Positions 16,242-24,865 of a stretch of DNA of 64,000 nucleotides are shown piece by piece. The notes below the pieces were generated by a model. The model searched no databases. It was not told where the DNA came from and saw only the letters and a program-made list of their open reading frames with translations. The translations under genes were made by a program, and so were the position numbers. Source of the DNA: JAOXRU01 sp965247735 (GTDB taxonomy: Bacteria > Bacteroidota > Bacteroidia > Flavobacteriales > Flavobacteriaceae); the NCBI GenBank assembly GCA_965247735.1, contig CBDFHN010000002.1, positions 3,410,001-3,474,000 on the forward strand. Direction: 5' to 3'. How positions within the stretch are numbered: position 1 is the first letter of the stretch; each line of letters begins with the position of its first letter.

Positions 16242-18728
16242 ATGTTTGTAGTAAAAAGAGACGGAAGAAAAGAGCCTGTGATGTTCGACAAGATCACAGC
16301 CAGAATTAGAAAATTGTGCTATGGGCTTAATCCTCTTGTTGAACCTACAAAAGTAGCTGTACGTGTAATTGAAGGTTTGTATGATGGAGTAACAACATCT
16401 GAATTGGATAATTTAGCGGCAGAAATTGCAGCAACAATGACTACGGTGCATCCAGATTATGCGCGTTTGGCTGCTAGAGTATCAGTGTCTAACCTGCATA
16501 AAAACACTAAGAAGTCGTTTTCTGAAACGATGACAGATTTGTATAAATATGTAAATCCAAGAACAGAAAAAGAATCACCTTTGTTGTCTGATGAGGTGTA
16601 TAAAGTGATACAGGATAATGCGGAGAAGTTAGATTCTACAATTATTTACAACCGAGATTTTGGCTACGATTATTTTGGTTTTAAAACATTAGAGCGTTCT
16701 TATCTATTAAAGTTAAACGGTGTTATTGCAGAGCGCCCTCAACATATGCTAATGCGTGTTTCTATTGGTATTCATTTAAGTGATTTAGATGCTGCCATAG
16801 AAACTTATGAGTTGATGTCTAAAAAGTATTTTACACATGCTACACCTACACTTTTTAATTCAGGTACACCAAAACCACAAATGTCTTCTTGTTTTTTATT
16901 AACGGTAAAAGAAGATAGTATTGATGGAATTTATGATACACTCAAGCAAACTGCAAAAATTTCGCAATCTGCTGGTGGTATAGGCTTGTCTATTCATGAT
17001 GTTCGTGCTACAGGGTCGTACATTGCTGGTACTAATGGTACTTCTAATGGAATTGTACCGATGTTAAGAGTATTTAATGATACTGCACGTTATGTAGATC
17101 AAGGAGGAGGAAAACGTAAGGGTAGTTTTGCTATTTATATGGAGCCGTGGCATGCAGATGTATTTGATTTTCTTGATCTGAAGAAAAATACAGGTAAGGA
17201 AGAAATGAGAGCAAGAGACTTGTTTTTTGCAATGTGGATTCCTGATTTATTTATGAAAAGAGTAGAAGCTGATGCAGAATGGACATTAATGTGTCCTAAT
17301 GAAAGCGCAGGACTTTGTGATGTACATAGCGATGAGTTTGATGCAATGTACTTAAAATATGAAGCTTCAGGAAAAGGACGTAAAACAATTAGAGCACGTG
17401 AACTTTGGGAGAAAATATTAGAATCTCAAATAGAAACAGGTACTCCATATATGCTATATAAGGATGCAGCTAATAGAAAGTCTAATCAGAGTAACTTAGG
17501 AACAATACGTTCTTCTAATTTATGTACAGAAATCATGGAGTATACTTCTCCAGATGAAGTAGCTGTATGTAATTTGGCATCTATAGCATTACCAATGTTT
17601 ATAAAAGATGGTGCTTTTGATCATGAAGAATTGTTTAAAGTAACCAAACGTGTTACTAGAAATTTAAATAAAGTAATTGATAGGAACTATTATCCTGTAA
17701 AAGAAGCAGAAACATCTAATTTCCGTCATAGACCTATTGGTTTGGGAGTACAAGGATTAGCTGATGCTTTTATAATGCTACGTTTGCCATTTACAAGTGA
17801 TGCTGCTAAAAAGTTAAATGAGGAGATTTTTGAAACCTTATATTTTGCTGCGGTTACCGCATCTATGGAGTTGGCTATTGAGGAAGGAGCATATGAAACA
17901 TATGAAGGTTCGCCAATATCTAAAGGAGAGTTTCAGTTTAACCTTTGGGGAATTAAAGACGAAGAGTTAAGCAATAGATGGGATTGGAAACAATTGCGAG
18001 AAGAAGTTAAAAAGAATGGTGTGCGTAATTCCCTATTGGTAGCGCCAATGCCAACAGCATCTACTTCTCAAATATTAGGAAATAACGAATGTTTTGAACC
18101 TTATACTTCTAATATTTATACCAGAAGAGTTTTGTCTGGGGAATTTATTGTAGTAAACAAGCATTTACTGGAAGATCTAGTGAATCTTGGTCTTTGGAAT
18201 GAAGGTTTAAAACAAGAATTAATGCGTGCTAATGGATCTGTACAAGATATTGATATTGTACCAGATGATATTAAAGAATTATATAAAACAGTTTGGGAGT
18301 TGAGTATGAAGGATATTATAGATATGTCTCGACATAGAGGATATTTTATTGATCAATCTCAATCTTTAAACTTGTTTATGGAAAATGCAAGTTATGCAAA
18401 ACTAACGTCAATGCATTTTTATGCATGGAAGAGTGGTCTTAAAACAGGAATGTATTACTTAAGAACAAAATCTGCGGTAGATGCTACAAAGTTTACACTA
18501 GACAAAGTTAAAAAGGAAGCTCCTGTAACTACTGATACTGTAACCGAGCTTAATGTTGCGACAACGGTAGCAGCTGTTCAAAAACCAGTTTCGGCTCAGC
18601 CACAACCAGTTTCTACTTCTACCGAAACGGTAGATGTACAGCCGTTGACAGCACAAGAGTTAAAAGAGATGATTGCAAGGTCTAAAGAAGGTGAAGGTGA
18701 TGATGATTGTCTAATGTGTGGATCTTAG
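16242..18728 (+). CDS. nrdA: Class Ia ribonucleotide reductase, large subunit
   Basis: This catalytic subunit reduces ribonucleoside diphosphates. The first 95 residues form an ATP-cone (VVKRDGRKEPVMFDKITARI), so dATP inhibition is expected. The core shows the first redox Cys (PQMSSCFLL), the second (SNLCTEIMEY with NxCxE-type active site) and the glycyl-rich PTASTSQILGNNECFEPYTSN loop. The C-terminus ends CLMCGS, the CxxC pair that re-reduces the active site. It follows a flexible linker of about 60 residues rich in Thr, Val, Gln and Pro, longer than usual. 828 residues. A strong terminator follows. Confidence 0.96.
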   Translation: MFVVKRDGRKEPVMFDKITARIRKLCYGLNPLVEPTKVAVRVIEGLYDGVTTSELDNLAAEIAATMTTVHPDYARLAARVSVSNLHKNTKKSFSETMTDLYKYVNPRTEKESPLLSDEVYKVIQDNAEKLDSTIIYNRDFGYDYFGFKTLERSYLLKLNGVIAERPQHMLMRVSIGIHLSDLDAAIETYELMSKKYFTHATPTLFNSGTPKPQMSSCFLLTVKEDSIDGIYDTLKQTAKISQSAGGIGLSIHDVRATGSYIAGTNGTSNGIVPMLRVFNDTARYVDQGGGKRKGSFAIYMEPWHADVFDFLDLKKNTGKEEMRARDLFFAMWIPDLFMKRVEADAEWTLMCPNESAGLCDVHSDEFDAMYLKYEASGKGRKTIRARELWEKILESQIETGTPYMLYKDAANRKSNQSNLGTIRSSNLCTEIMEYTSPDEVAVCNLASIALPMFIKDGAFDHEELFKVTKRVTRNLNKVIDRNYYPVKEAETSNFRHRPIGLGVQGLADAFIMLRLPFTSDAAKKLNEEIFETLYFAAVTASMELAIEEGAYETYEGSPISKGEFQFNLWGIKDEELSNRWDWKQLREEVKKNGVRNSLLVAPMPTASTSQILGNNECFEPYTSNIYTRRVLSGEFIVVNKHLLEDLVNLGLWNEGLKQELMRANGSVQDIDIVPDDIKELYKTVWELSMKDIIDMSRHRGYFIDQSQSLNLFMENASYAKLTSMHFYAWKSGLKTGMYYLRTKSAVDATKFTLDKVKKEAPVTTDTVTELNVATTVAAVQKPVSAQPQPVSTSTETVDVQPLTAQELKEMIARSKEGEGDDDCLMCGS

Positions 18729-18751
18729 TTCTTAAAACACATATATAACTA

Positions 18752-18785
18752 AAAAAGAGAGCTATTTATAGCTCTCTTTTTCTTT
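18752..18785 (+). terminator. Intrinsic terminator of nrdBA
   Basis: A 13-bp perfect stem, AAAAAGAGAGCTA and TAGCTCTCTTTTT, with a TTTA loop and a pyrimidine-rich tail. It lies 24 bp after the nrdA stop. Confidence 0.9.
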
Positions 18786-19262
18786 TCTCTCTTGTTCGTT
18801 TTTAAATCAAATTCATATTCGAAACAGTGCACTTTTGAAATATTTTAAGTAGCATAGTTAAAATCAGTTTTGCCCCCTGACTTGGTTTGTGCTTTTTTTA
18901 AATAATTTGTATTTACTATTACTTAACAACTAGTAAAAACAGAAAATTTATTTTCTTAAAATATACTATCTAAAGCTAACTTTTGTAAGAGAAAAATATC
19001 TTTTGAAACAGTTTTATGTCTCATTTCAAAAGATATTATTTTTTTACTGTTGACATTATTTTATATCTAGATGCTAAAAAAAGCAGTAGATACACAACTA
19101 ATGCTGATATATAATAGTACATAGTAATCTAATTTGGGGTTATTATACTAGGTAGTAAAGGTATTGTTTAACCATGTTTTTTTATGGTTAGTTAAGATGG
19201 TTGACCATTATGTGTAGACGAATGGTATTTACCCTTAATTGAATGGTAATGCTATAAAACCC
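18786..19262. other. Structured gap between nrdA and the pit gene
   Basis: There is no convincing ORF. A 14-bp perfect inverted repeat, AATATCTTTTGAAA (18995-19008) and TTTCAAAAGATATT (19024-19037), is followed on the plus strand by a T-run. It looks like a terminator although no gene ends before it after nrdA's own terminator. From 19168 to 19255 the pentamer ATGGT and its complement ACCAT occur repeatedly (AACCAT/ATGGTT hairpin at 19170-19189, ATGGTTGACCAT, then two GAATGGTA copies). An unannotated small RNA is possible. Confidence 0.35.
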
Positions 19263-19290
19263 AAAAAGACCACAAATTTGTGGTCTTTTT
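19263..19290 (-). terminator. Bidirectional terminator after the pit gene
   Basis: A perfect 28-bp palindrome, AAAAAGACCACAAA joined to TTTGTGGTCTTTTT. It lies 23 bp beyond the stop of the phosphate transporter gene. Confidence 0.85.
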
Positions 19291-19313
19291 GAGTTTTATA
19301 AAGTAGTGTCTTC

Positions 19314-21629
19314 TTATTCTTCGTTACTTTCCGATATTGTAGCTGGCTTTACGGAAGCATCATGAGCAATGTCATATTCTTCTAGTAAATTCATTGTAGC
19401 GTTTAATAAGTCTTTGGTTTCTAAAAGTAAACTAAAGTATAGTGTAGTGTTCTTTGGGCTAGATTCCTCCGTACGCGTACGTTCTACTTGTTTTTGTATT
19501 TTTTCTGCAACCAAGTCAAAGATTTGTTTCTTATTGTTTAAGATAATAGCAATTTCTTCAAAAGAACGGTTGTCAAAGGCTGCTTTTGTCTTTCCAAATA
19601 ATTCTTCTAGATTGTCATCTATTTCTTTAAGTTCTTTAAACTGTGTAAATTTTAATTTTTTATGATTGTTGTTTACATGTTTGTGAGTTGCCTTGGTAAT
19701 GTACTCTAAAGATTGTGCAATATCTTGAAGGTATCCAAGAATATTAATATAGAAATTACTAGCGCCAACACTAGAATCATCAAGATTTTTAATAAAGTAG
19801 AATATGTTATCACGTAGTTCGTCTACTTCTGCCGATAGCTTTTTAATATTGATTTTGTTTTTCTTTAGCAAGGCTAAATCTTGAGTAGCTAATCCTTTTA
19901 TAGCGATAGCATATATTTTTTTACCTCTTTTTACAACATTTGAAATATTGTCTGCACTTTCATGAATAACACCTTGTATAGAGCTGCTTTCAGCTTTTTG
20001 CAAACGATCTTCCACTTTATTTGCATCTGCCTTTTTCTTATGAGAAATATAGTTTCTAAGTAGTAAAACAACAGCAATAAACAATAATACAGCAACAGCA
20101 GCAGGACCACCAAGATTGATAATATAAACCATTACTGCGGCGGCAGTAAATGCGCTAAATGCAGTGAAAAACCATCCTCCAATAACATTTAGTACACCAG
20201 CAACTCTGTATACAGCACTTTCTGCTCCCCAAGCTCTATCAGCTAAAGAAGTACCCATGGCTACCATAAAAGTAACATATGTAGTAGATAATGGTAATTT
20301 ATATGATGTAGCAATTGAAATAAGTACACCAGCAACCATAAGGTTTACTGCAGCACGTACCATATCAAAAGCTGGTAGCTCGTGAGTTTTATTTTTTGAT
20401 AGTGCTATTACTGGCTTTTCAAATTGTTGTTCTATTTTATTTTGCCATGATTGCGGTAAAATATATGAAGACATTTTTGACGCGCCCATAGCGACTCTTA
20501 CGAAACCTCTAGATAAAAAATTAGGCTGAAAACGTTCTTTTGTATCCTCCTGACTAGATAGATCTAATGAGGTTTTTACAACATTTTTGGCCTTGCTAGA
20601 AAACCAAAGAGTCAATACCATTATCATACCTGCTCCGAACAAAAGTACTGTCGGAGTTGCAACTTTTTCAGATAAAACACCCATACTGAATTCAGAAGCA
20701 GAAATCCCAGTTGCTGCAAATGCTTCTCGCCATGCGTCATAAGATTGCCATGCTGCAATAGGAACACCAATAAAGTTTACCAAATCGTTACCTGCAAATG
20801 CTAATGCCAATGCAAAAGTACCAACAATGATAATAATTTTATAAATATTCTCTTTTAGAAACTTAATAAGGGCAAAAGAAATTAAGGACCAAACAATTAA
20901 GCTCACCAATACAATACCAGCAACCTGAGTTTCTAAGAAGTGTTTTATGGTTTCTCCATTTAGTATATCAAAACTTTCTTTAGCGTATTCAGTTCCTTTT
21001 ATCCCTTTCATAAAGATAAAATATGATATTGCCGTAAGTGCAACACCTCCAAAAAGGGCACCTACCCATTGGGCTTTTTTATTATAGTTAAAAGTTAGTA
21101 ACAATCGAGAAATCCATTGTACAAATGCCCCTACAGAAAAGGCGACTACTACCGACAAAAGAATACCTAAAATTATTTCTACTGCTTTATCTGTATTGAT
21201 GTAGTTTACCACTTCTGAAAAATTCCCTCCATCAGCTGCTATTTTCATCAACGACATGGCAACTGCTGCTCCTAATAATTCAAATACAATAGAAACTGTA
21301 GTTGAAGTTGGCATACCTAAAGTATTGAAGAAATCTAATAGAAGTATATCGGTAATCATTACCGCCATAAAAATATACATGATTTCATCAAACATAAATT
21401 CACTGGGGTGAAAAATTCCTTTTCTGGCAACTTCCATCATTCCGCTAGAAAAAATAGCACCACAAGCAATTCCTATACTTGCTACAATCATAATTGTTCT
21501 AAAAGAAATAGCTTTAGAGCCAATTGCAGAATTTAAAAAGTTTACTGCATCATTACTAACGCCTACAACCAAATCAGCTATTGCTAATAGGGCTAGCGCA
21601 ATAATCATTAATAAGTAGATATTTTCCAT
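19314..21629 (-). CDS. Pit-type inorganic phosphate transporter with PhoU-like C-terminus
   Basis: Residues 1-525 form a PHO-4/PiT permease with two repeated signature blocks: VGVSNDAVNFLNSAIGSKA near the N-terminus and FAGNDLVNFIGVPIAA near residue 280. About 12 transmembrane helices are visible, with a soluble loop around 345-420. Residues 540-745 are a helical, charged PhoU/DUF47-like domain (KGLATQDLALLKKNKINIKK, SLEYITKATHKHVNNNHKK). The fusion to a PhoU-like module is common in Bacteroidota and suggests the transporter carries its own regulator. The upstream porin gene, 77 bp away on the same strand, suits a phosphate uptake operon. Confidence 0.93.
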   Translation of the reverse strand: MENIYLLMIIALALLAIADLVVGVSNDAVNFLNSAIGSKAISFRTIMIVASIGIACGAIFSSGMMEVARKGIFHPSEFMFDEIMYIFMAVMITDILLLDFFNTLGMPTSTTVSIVFELLGAAVAMSLMKIAADGGNFSEVVNYINTDKAVEIILGILLSVVVAFSVGAFVQWISRLLLTFNYNKKAQWVGALFGGVALTAISYFIFMKGIKGTEYAKESFDILNGETIKHFLETQVAGIVLVSLIVWSLISFALIKFLKENIYKIIIIVGTFALALAFAGNDLVNFIGVPIAAWQSYDAWREAFAATGISASEFSMGVLSEKVATPTVLLFGAGMIMVLTLWFSSKAKNVVKTSLDLSSQEDTKERFQPNFLSRGFVRVAMGASKMSSYILPQSWQNKIEQQFEKPVIALSKNKTHELPAFDMVRAAVNLMVAGVLISIATSYKLPLSTTYVTFMVAMGTSLADRAWGAESAVYRVAGVLNVIGGWFFTAFSAFTAAAVMVYIINLGGPAAVAVLLFIAVVLLLRNYISHKKKADANKVEDRLQKAESSSIQGVIHESADNISNVVKRGKKIYAIAIKGLATQDLALLKKNKINIKKLSAEVDELRDNIFYFIKNLDDSSVGASNFYINILGYLQDIAQSLEYITKATHKHVNNNHKKLKFTQFKELKEIDDNLEELFGKTKAAFDNRSFEEIAIILNNKKQIFDLVAEKIQKQVERTRTEESSPKNTTLYFSLLLETKDLLNATMNLLEEYDIAHDASVKPATISESNEE

Positions 21630-21706
21630 AATTTAACTAAAATTAATTTTGCAAATATATTAAGAGTTCTGTTTATATATGTTACTTAAACGTTATTTAT
21701 GAGTTA

Positions 21707-22927
21707 TTAAAATTCTATTTGAAAACGAGCCTGTAAAATATTAGAATTTCCTTTTGCAATAGGAGTATCAACATTTGTTTTTACATAGTTAATCATAAAC
21801 CTAGTAGCAGGGTTTAGATAGAAGTTAAGTCCTAGTGTAAAGCCATTTTCAACACCACCAAGAACATTTTTACTGTTAAAGTCAGTATGAGAATAACGAA
21901 ATGCCACTTCCCATGCGCCAGCACCATTATTTTGACCACCAAAATTATTTTTTGGTTTTACAGCACTTACTCCTCCATAAGATTTTTTTAAAGAACGGTG
22001 TTCGCCAGTTAAAAAGTAACTTATTTGCCCATAATAGCTGCTAAAGTTGTAGTTTCCATCAATACTGTTATTGTTAAGTGCAACATTAGTTGCAGTGTAT
22101 TCGCTTTGGAAAGCCCAAGGGCCTTTTGAATACATTGCTTCAAAGTTTACAGCTGCTTCCCTTTTTACATCTGTAATATCTCCAGTGCCTATATATTTTA
22201 GACCTACATTAGCTTCGGTTCTTGCGGCTACTGCAAATGTTTCGCTGTCTTTTTTTTTATGGCTATAACTAGCTCCTAATTGTAATATCTGATTCTTTTG
22301 TTTTATAAACCGATAGCTTGCCCTGGTGATAATGGCATGGCCATTAGGTTCTGTTTCTCCTTTTTCTAACTTAGAATTTAAGAAATACCCCAACTGAAGT
22401 CCAAGTTTGTTATCTAGAAATTCATTAAAAACAATAAGTCCATTGTTACGTGCTCTAGTAAGAACTTCCCCAGAGGAACGCTCCATAAAAACCATATATT
22501 TACTACTACTTAGATTGTCTAAATGAAAAGGTTCTTTTAGATGGCCTATTCTTAAATTACCAACAACAGGTAGTTTTTTAAGACCAATATATGCATCTTT
22601 AATAGAAATTTCTTCACCTGCAAAATCTACTTCAAATTTAATTTCTGTATTGCCATATAGAAGTCCAGAGAAGAAAATACGCCCCCTTCTCATGTTAAAT
22701 TCACTTTTTTCTTCCAATTCACCAAAACCAGCTTCAAGATCACTATCCTGACTTAAAGAAACGTAATCTAGCATAAGACGACCTCCAAACCCAAGTTTAA
22801 ATTGCTTGTCTTCGCTTTCTAATTTAAAACTCTTATCCCATTTTAATGTAAAAGGGTTATCGTTTTGTGCAAATGCAATAGTACTGGCAAATAGCCCAAT
22901 TAAGGCCATAGTAGTAATTCGTTTCAT
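21707..22927 (-). CDS. OprP/OprO-family phosphate-type porin
   Basis: This outer-membrane beta-barrel protein has a Sec signal peptide (MKRITTMALIGLFASTIAFA) and alternating barrel strands ending in a terminal aromatic (LQARFQIEF). The N-terminal KFKLGFGGRLMLDYVSL and RRGRIFFSGLLYGNTEIKFE match the phosphate-selective porin O/P family. It most likely passes phosphate or polyphosphate to the Pit transporter encoded next. 406 residues, normal length. The long upstream region holds an 11-bp inverted repeat about 90 bp before the ATG that could be the operator. Confidence 0.88.
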   Translation of the reverse strand: MKRITTMALIGLFASTIAFAQNDNPFTLKWDKSFKLESEDKQFKLGFGGRLMLDYVSLSQDSDLEAGFGELEEKSEFNMRRGRIFFSGLLYGNTEIKFEVDFAGEEISIKDAYIGLKKLPVVGNLRIGHLKEPFHLDNLSSSKYMVFMERSSGEVLTRARNNGLIVFNEFLDNKLGLQLGYFLNSKLEKGETEPNGHAIITRASYRFIKQKNQILQLGASYSHKKKDSETFAVAARTEANVGLKYIGTGDITDVKREAAVNFEAMYSKGPWAFQSEYTATNVALNNNSIDGNYNFSSYYGQISYFLTGEHRSLKKSYGGVSAVKPKNNFGGQNNGAGAWEVAFRYSHTDFNSKNVLGGVENGFTLGLNFYLNPATRFMINYVKTNVDTPIAKGNSNILQARFQIEF

Positions 22928-23018
22928 CTTGAGGTATTAGTTTTTGTCGCTGCAAATAACCAACCTCAATGTTAACTTAATGTTTCCTTTATATTTATTG
23001 TTTGTTAATTTTAAGATA

Positions 23019-23046
23019 ATCAGTGTTTAAGCATGTAAACACTGAT
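23019..23046. promoter_or_regulatory. Inverted repeat upstream of the phosphate operon
   Basis: ATCAGTGTTTA (23019-23029) and TAAACACTGAT (23036-23046) form a perfect 11-bp dyad with a 6-nt spacer, 92 bp before the porin ATG. It lacks a T-run and so fits an operator better than a terminator. The binding protein is unknown. Confidence 0.4.
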
Positions 23047-23095
23047 GTTAGGCGAGTTCGTTATTGCGCAAAACTAGCTTTTGATTGTGTTTTTT

Positions 23096-23166
23096 GGAAC
23101 TATTTCCAGCTATCCATTATAGTTTTTGAAGTGAAAAACTTCAAAAAGCTGCCATTCCTATCTGGG
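23096..23166 (-). repeat. Structured intergenic repeat, copy 2 (inverted)
   Basis: This 71-bp element, read on the minus strand, matches copy 1 at 1067-1139 base for base over most of the flanks (CCCAGATAG, AATGGCAGC, AATGGATAGCTGGAAATAG). The central stem is TTTTTGAAGT/ACTTCAAAAA with the same TTTTC loop. Compared with copy 1 it has lost one base pair and changed one G-C pair to A-T, so pairing is kept. Unlike copy 1 it lies between divergent genes, so a simple terminator role does not explain it. Confidence 0.7.
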
Positions 23167-23176
23167 TTAAAAGAAT

Positions 23177-23207
23177 AAAAAAGGCTATCCAGAAAAAGAT
23201 AGCCTTT
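23177..23207 (-). terminator. Orphan minus-strand terminator-like hairpin
   Basis: AAAGGCTATC (23180-23189) pairs with GATAGCCTTT (23198-23207) over an 8-nt loop. On the minus strand it is followed by six T's. No annotated gene on that strand ends here; only the 240 bp up to dgt lie upstream, so an untranslated transcript is possible. Confidence 0.55.
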
Positions 23208-23449
23208 GGATTTCAATATATCTAGCCGACAAAAACTAATACGATAGTATTGAAACATATAATTGCTTTTAAAAAGCAACAGTCCAAAATTCATGATTTA
23301 TTAGCAATTGACTGTAATGCTACAGTTATATAAATGTTATGCTATAGCTGTTGTAATGTTAAATAGTTGTTATTGGTATAAGAATTTTTTAAAAAACATA
23401 CTTAAAAAAACAGGATAGATGATGTATCTTGCGAAGAGATTTTTTAACT

Positions 23450-24793
23450 ATGAATTGGAAGCAATTACTATCGCTTAAGCGTTTTGGAGATACCCACAAA
23501 AGATTACGAAAAGAACAGGATGAAACCCGATTGGGTTTTGATGTAGATTATGACCGTATTATTTTTTCGTCTTCTTTTAGATCCTTGCAAGATAAAACGC
23601 AGGTAGTACCATTATCAAAAACAGACTTTGTACATACAAGATTAACTCATAGTTTGGAAGTATCTGTTGTAGGGCGTAGTTTAGGTAGGCTTGTTGGAAA
23701 AAGAGTGCTAGACAAACATCCGTCTCTAAAAGAAACTGATGGTTATCATTTTAATGACTTTGGTACCATTGTAGCAGCTGCCTCTTTGGCTCATGATATT
23801 GGAAATCCGCCATTTGGACATAGCGGAGAAAAGGCAATTGGAGAATATTTTAAAAGTGGAAAAGGTCAAAAGTATAAAGCTCTTTTTTCTAAGAAAGAGT
23901 TTCAAGATGTAGTAGATTTTGAAGGAAACGCGAATGGACTAAAATTACTTTGTGAAAATAGAGCTGGTATTACTGGAGGACTACGATTGAGTTATGCCAC
24001 ATTAGGAGCCTTTATAAAATATCCAAAGGAATCACTTCCAAAGAAGCCGTCATCTCATATAGCAGATAAGAAATATGGCTTTTTTCAAAGAGATAAAGCT
24101 GTAGTTGAAGACCTAGCGGAAGAATTGGGACTAGTGAGAAGAGGTAAAACAGACGAAATTAGTTATTGCAGACATCCCCTGGTGTATTTGGTGGAAGCTG
24201 CTGATGATATTTGTTATACCATTATAGATTTTGAAGATGGTATTAACCTGGGATTGATTTCGGAGGAGTTTGCCTTAGAGTACCTTATAAAATTGGTAAA
24301 AGATCGTATTAATACTCAGAAATATAATGAGCTAGGTTTTAAAGAAGACCGTATTTCTTACCTAAGAGCTTTAGCGATTAGCACTCTTATAGATGAAGCT
24401 GTTTCTGTTTTTATGAAGAATGAAGAAGCTATTTTGTCTGGTGATTTTGATGTAGCTCTTTTAGATAAAAGCAGTTTTAAGGCACAAATAGATGATATTA
24501 TCAAAATTAGTATTGATAAAATATATCAGTCTAACGAGGTTGTGGATAAAGAAATAGCGGGTTATAGAATTATTGCCGATTTATTAGACATCTATTGTAC
24601 TGCATTGCACCATAAGTATGATAATAAAACATCAAATTACGATGATTTAATAATAAGGACATTACCTTCTTTTTATAAAGAGACAACAGGGTCTTTGTAT
24701 GAAATCATATTAAATACCTGCTGCTATATCGCGAGCTTGTCTGATAGTAGAGCTGTAAGCCTACATGCGAAAATCACAGGAATGAGCTTGTAG
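23450..24793 (+). CDS. dgt: Deoxyguanosinetriphosphate triphosphohydrolase-like protein
   Basis: This HD-superfamily enzyme hydrolyses dGTP (or dNTPs) to the nucleoside and tripolyphosphate. The HD signature is spread through THSLEVSVVGRSLG and LAHDIGNPPFGHSGE (the HD pair), with SSSFRSLQDKTQV upstream as in all Dgt proteins. The later SYCRHPLVYLVEAADDICYTI supplies the final Asp. I start at the ATG at 23450 (447 residues, beginning MNWKQLL). An upstream TTG would add seven residues but overlaps the likely -7 promoter box. A terminator separates it from the convergent DUF3078 gene. Confidence 0.93.
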   Translation: MNWKQLLSLKRFGDTHKRLRKEQDETRLGFDVDYDRIIFSSSFRSLQDKTQVVPLSKTDFVHTRLTHSLEVSVVGRSLGRLVGKRVLDKHPSLKETDGYHFNDFGTIVAAASLAHDIGNPPFGHSGEKAIGEYFKSGKGQKYKALFSKKEFQDVVDFEGNANGLKLLCENRAGITGGLRLSYATLGAFIKYPKESLPKKPSSHIADKKYGFFQRDKAVVEDLAEELGLVRRGKTDEISYCRHPLVYLVEAADDICYTIIDFEDGINLGLISEEFALEYLIKLVKDRINTQKYNELGFKEDRISYLRALAISTLIDEAVSVFMKNEEAILSGDFDVALLDKSSFKAQIDDIIKISIDKIYQSNEVVDKEIAGYRIIADLLDIYCTALHHKYDNKTSNYDDLIIRTLPSFYKETTGSLYEIILNTCCYIASLSDSRAVSLHAKITGMSL

Positions 24794-24795
24794 AT

Positions 24796-24849
24796 TTAGG
24801 TTAAAAAAGCAACTAAAATAATATCTTTTGGTTGCTTTTCTAAACCTAA
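24796..24849. terminator. Two-tier terminator between dgt and the DUF3078 gene
   Basis: The outer stem TTAGGTT (24796-24802)/AACCTAA (24843-24849) and inner stem AAAAGCAAC (24805-24813)/GTTGCTTTT (24831-24839) are nested. The arrangement works in both directions between convergent genes. Confidence 0.75.
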
Positions 24850-24865
24850 TGATCAATGTTGTTTT

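Larger units (their letters stand above)
22928..23449. other. Divergent gap rich in hairpins (porin/dgt)
   Basis: No protein gene is supported. From left to right it holds an 11-bp inverted repeat (23019-23046), repeat copy 2 (23096-23166), a minus-strand terminator-like hairpin (23177-23207) and a small palindrome ACTGTA-ATGC-TACAGT (23311-23326). A 64-codon minus-strand reading frame crossing the repeat and hairpin is not credible as a gene. TATCTTGC at 23425-23432 is a possible -7 box for dgt. Confidence 0.5.

Noticed and set aside
23100..23294. 64-residue minus-strand ORF
   Set aside because: It runs through a structured repeat and a terminator hairpin and has no coding character; it starts in a promoter region.
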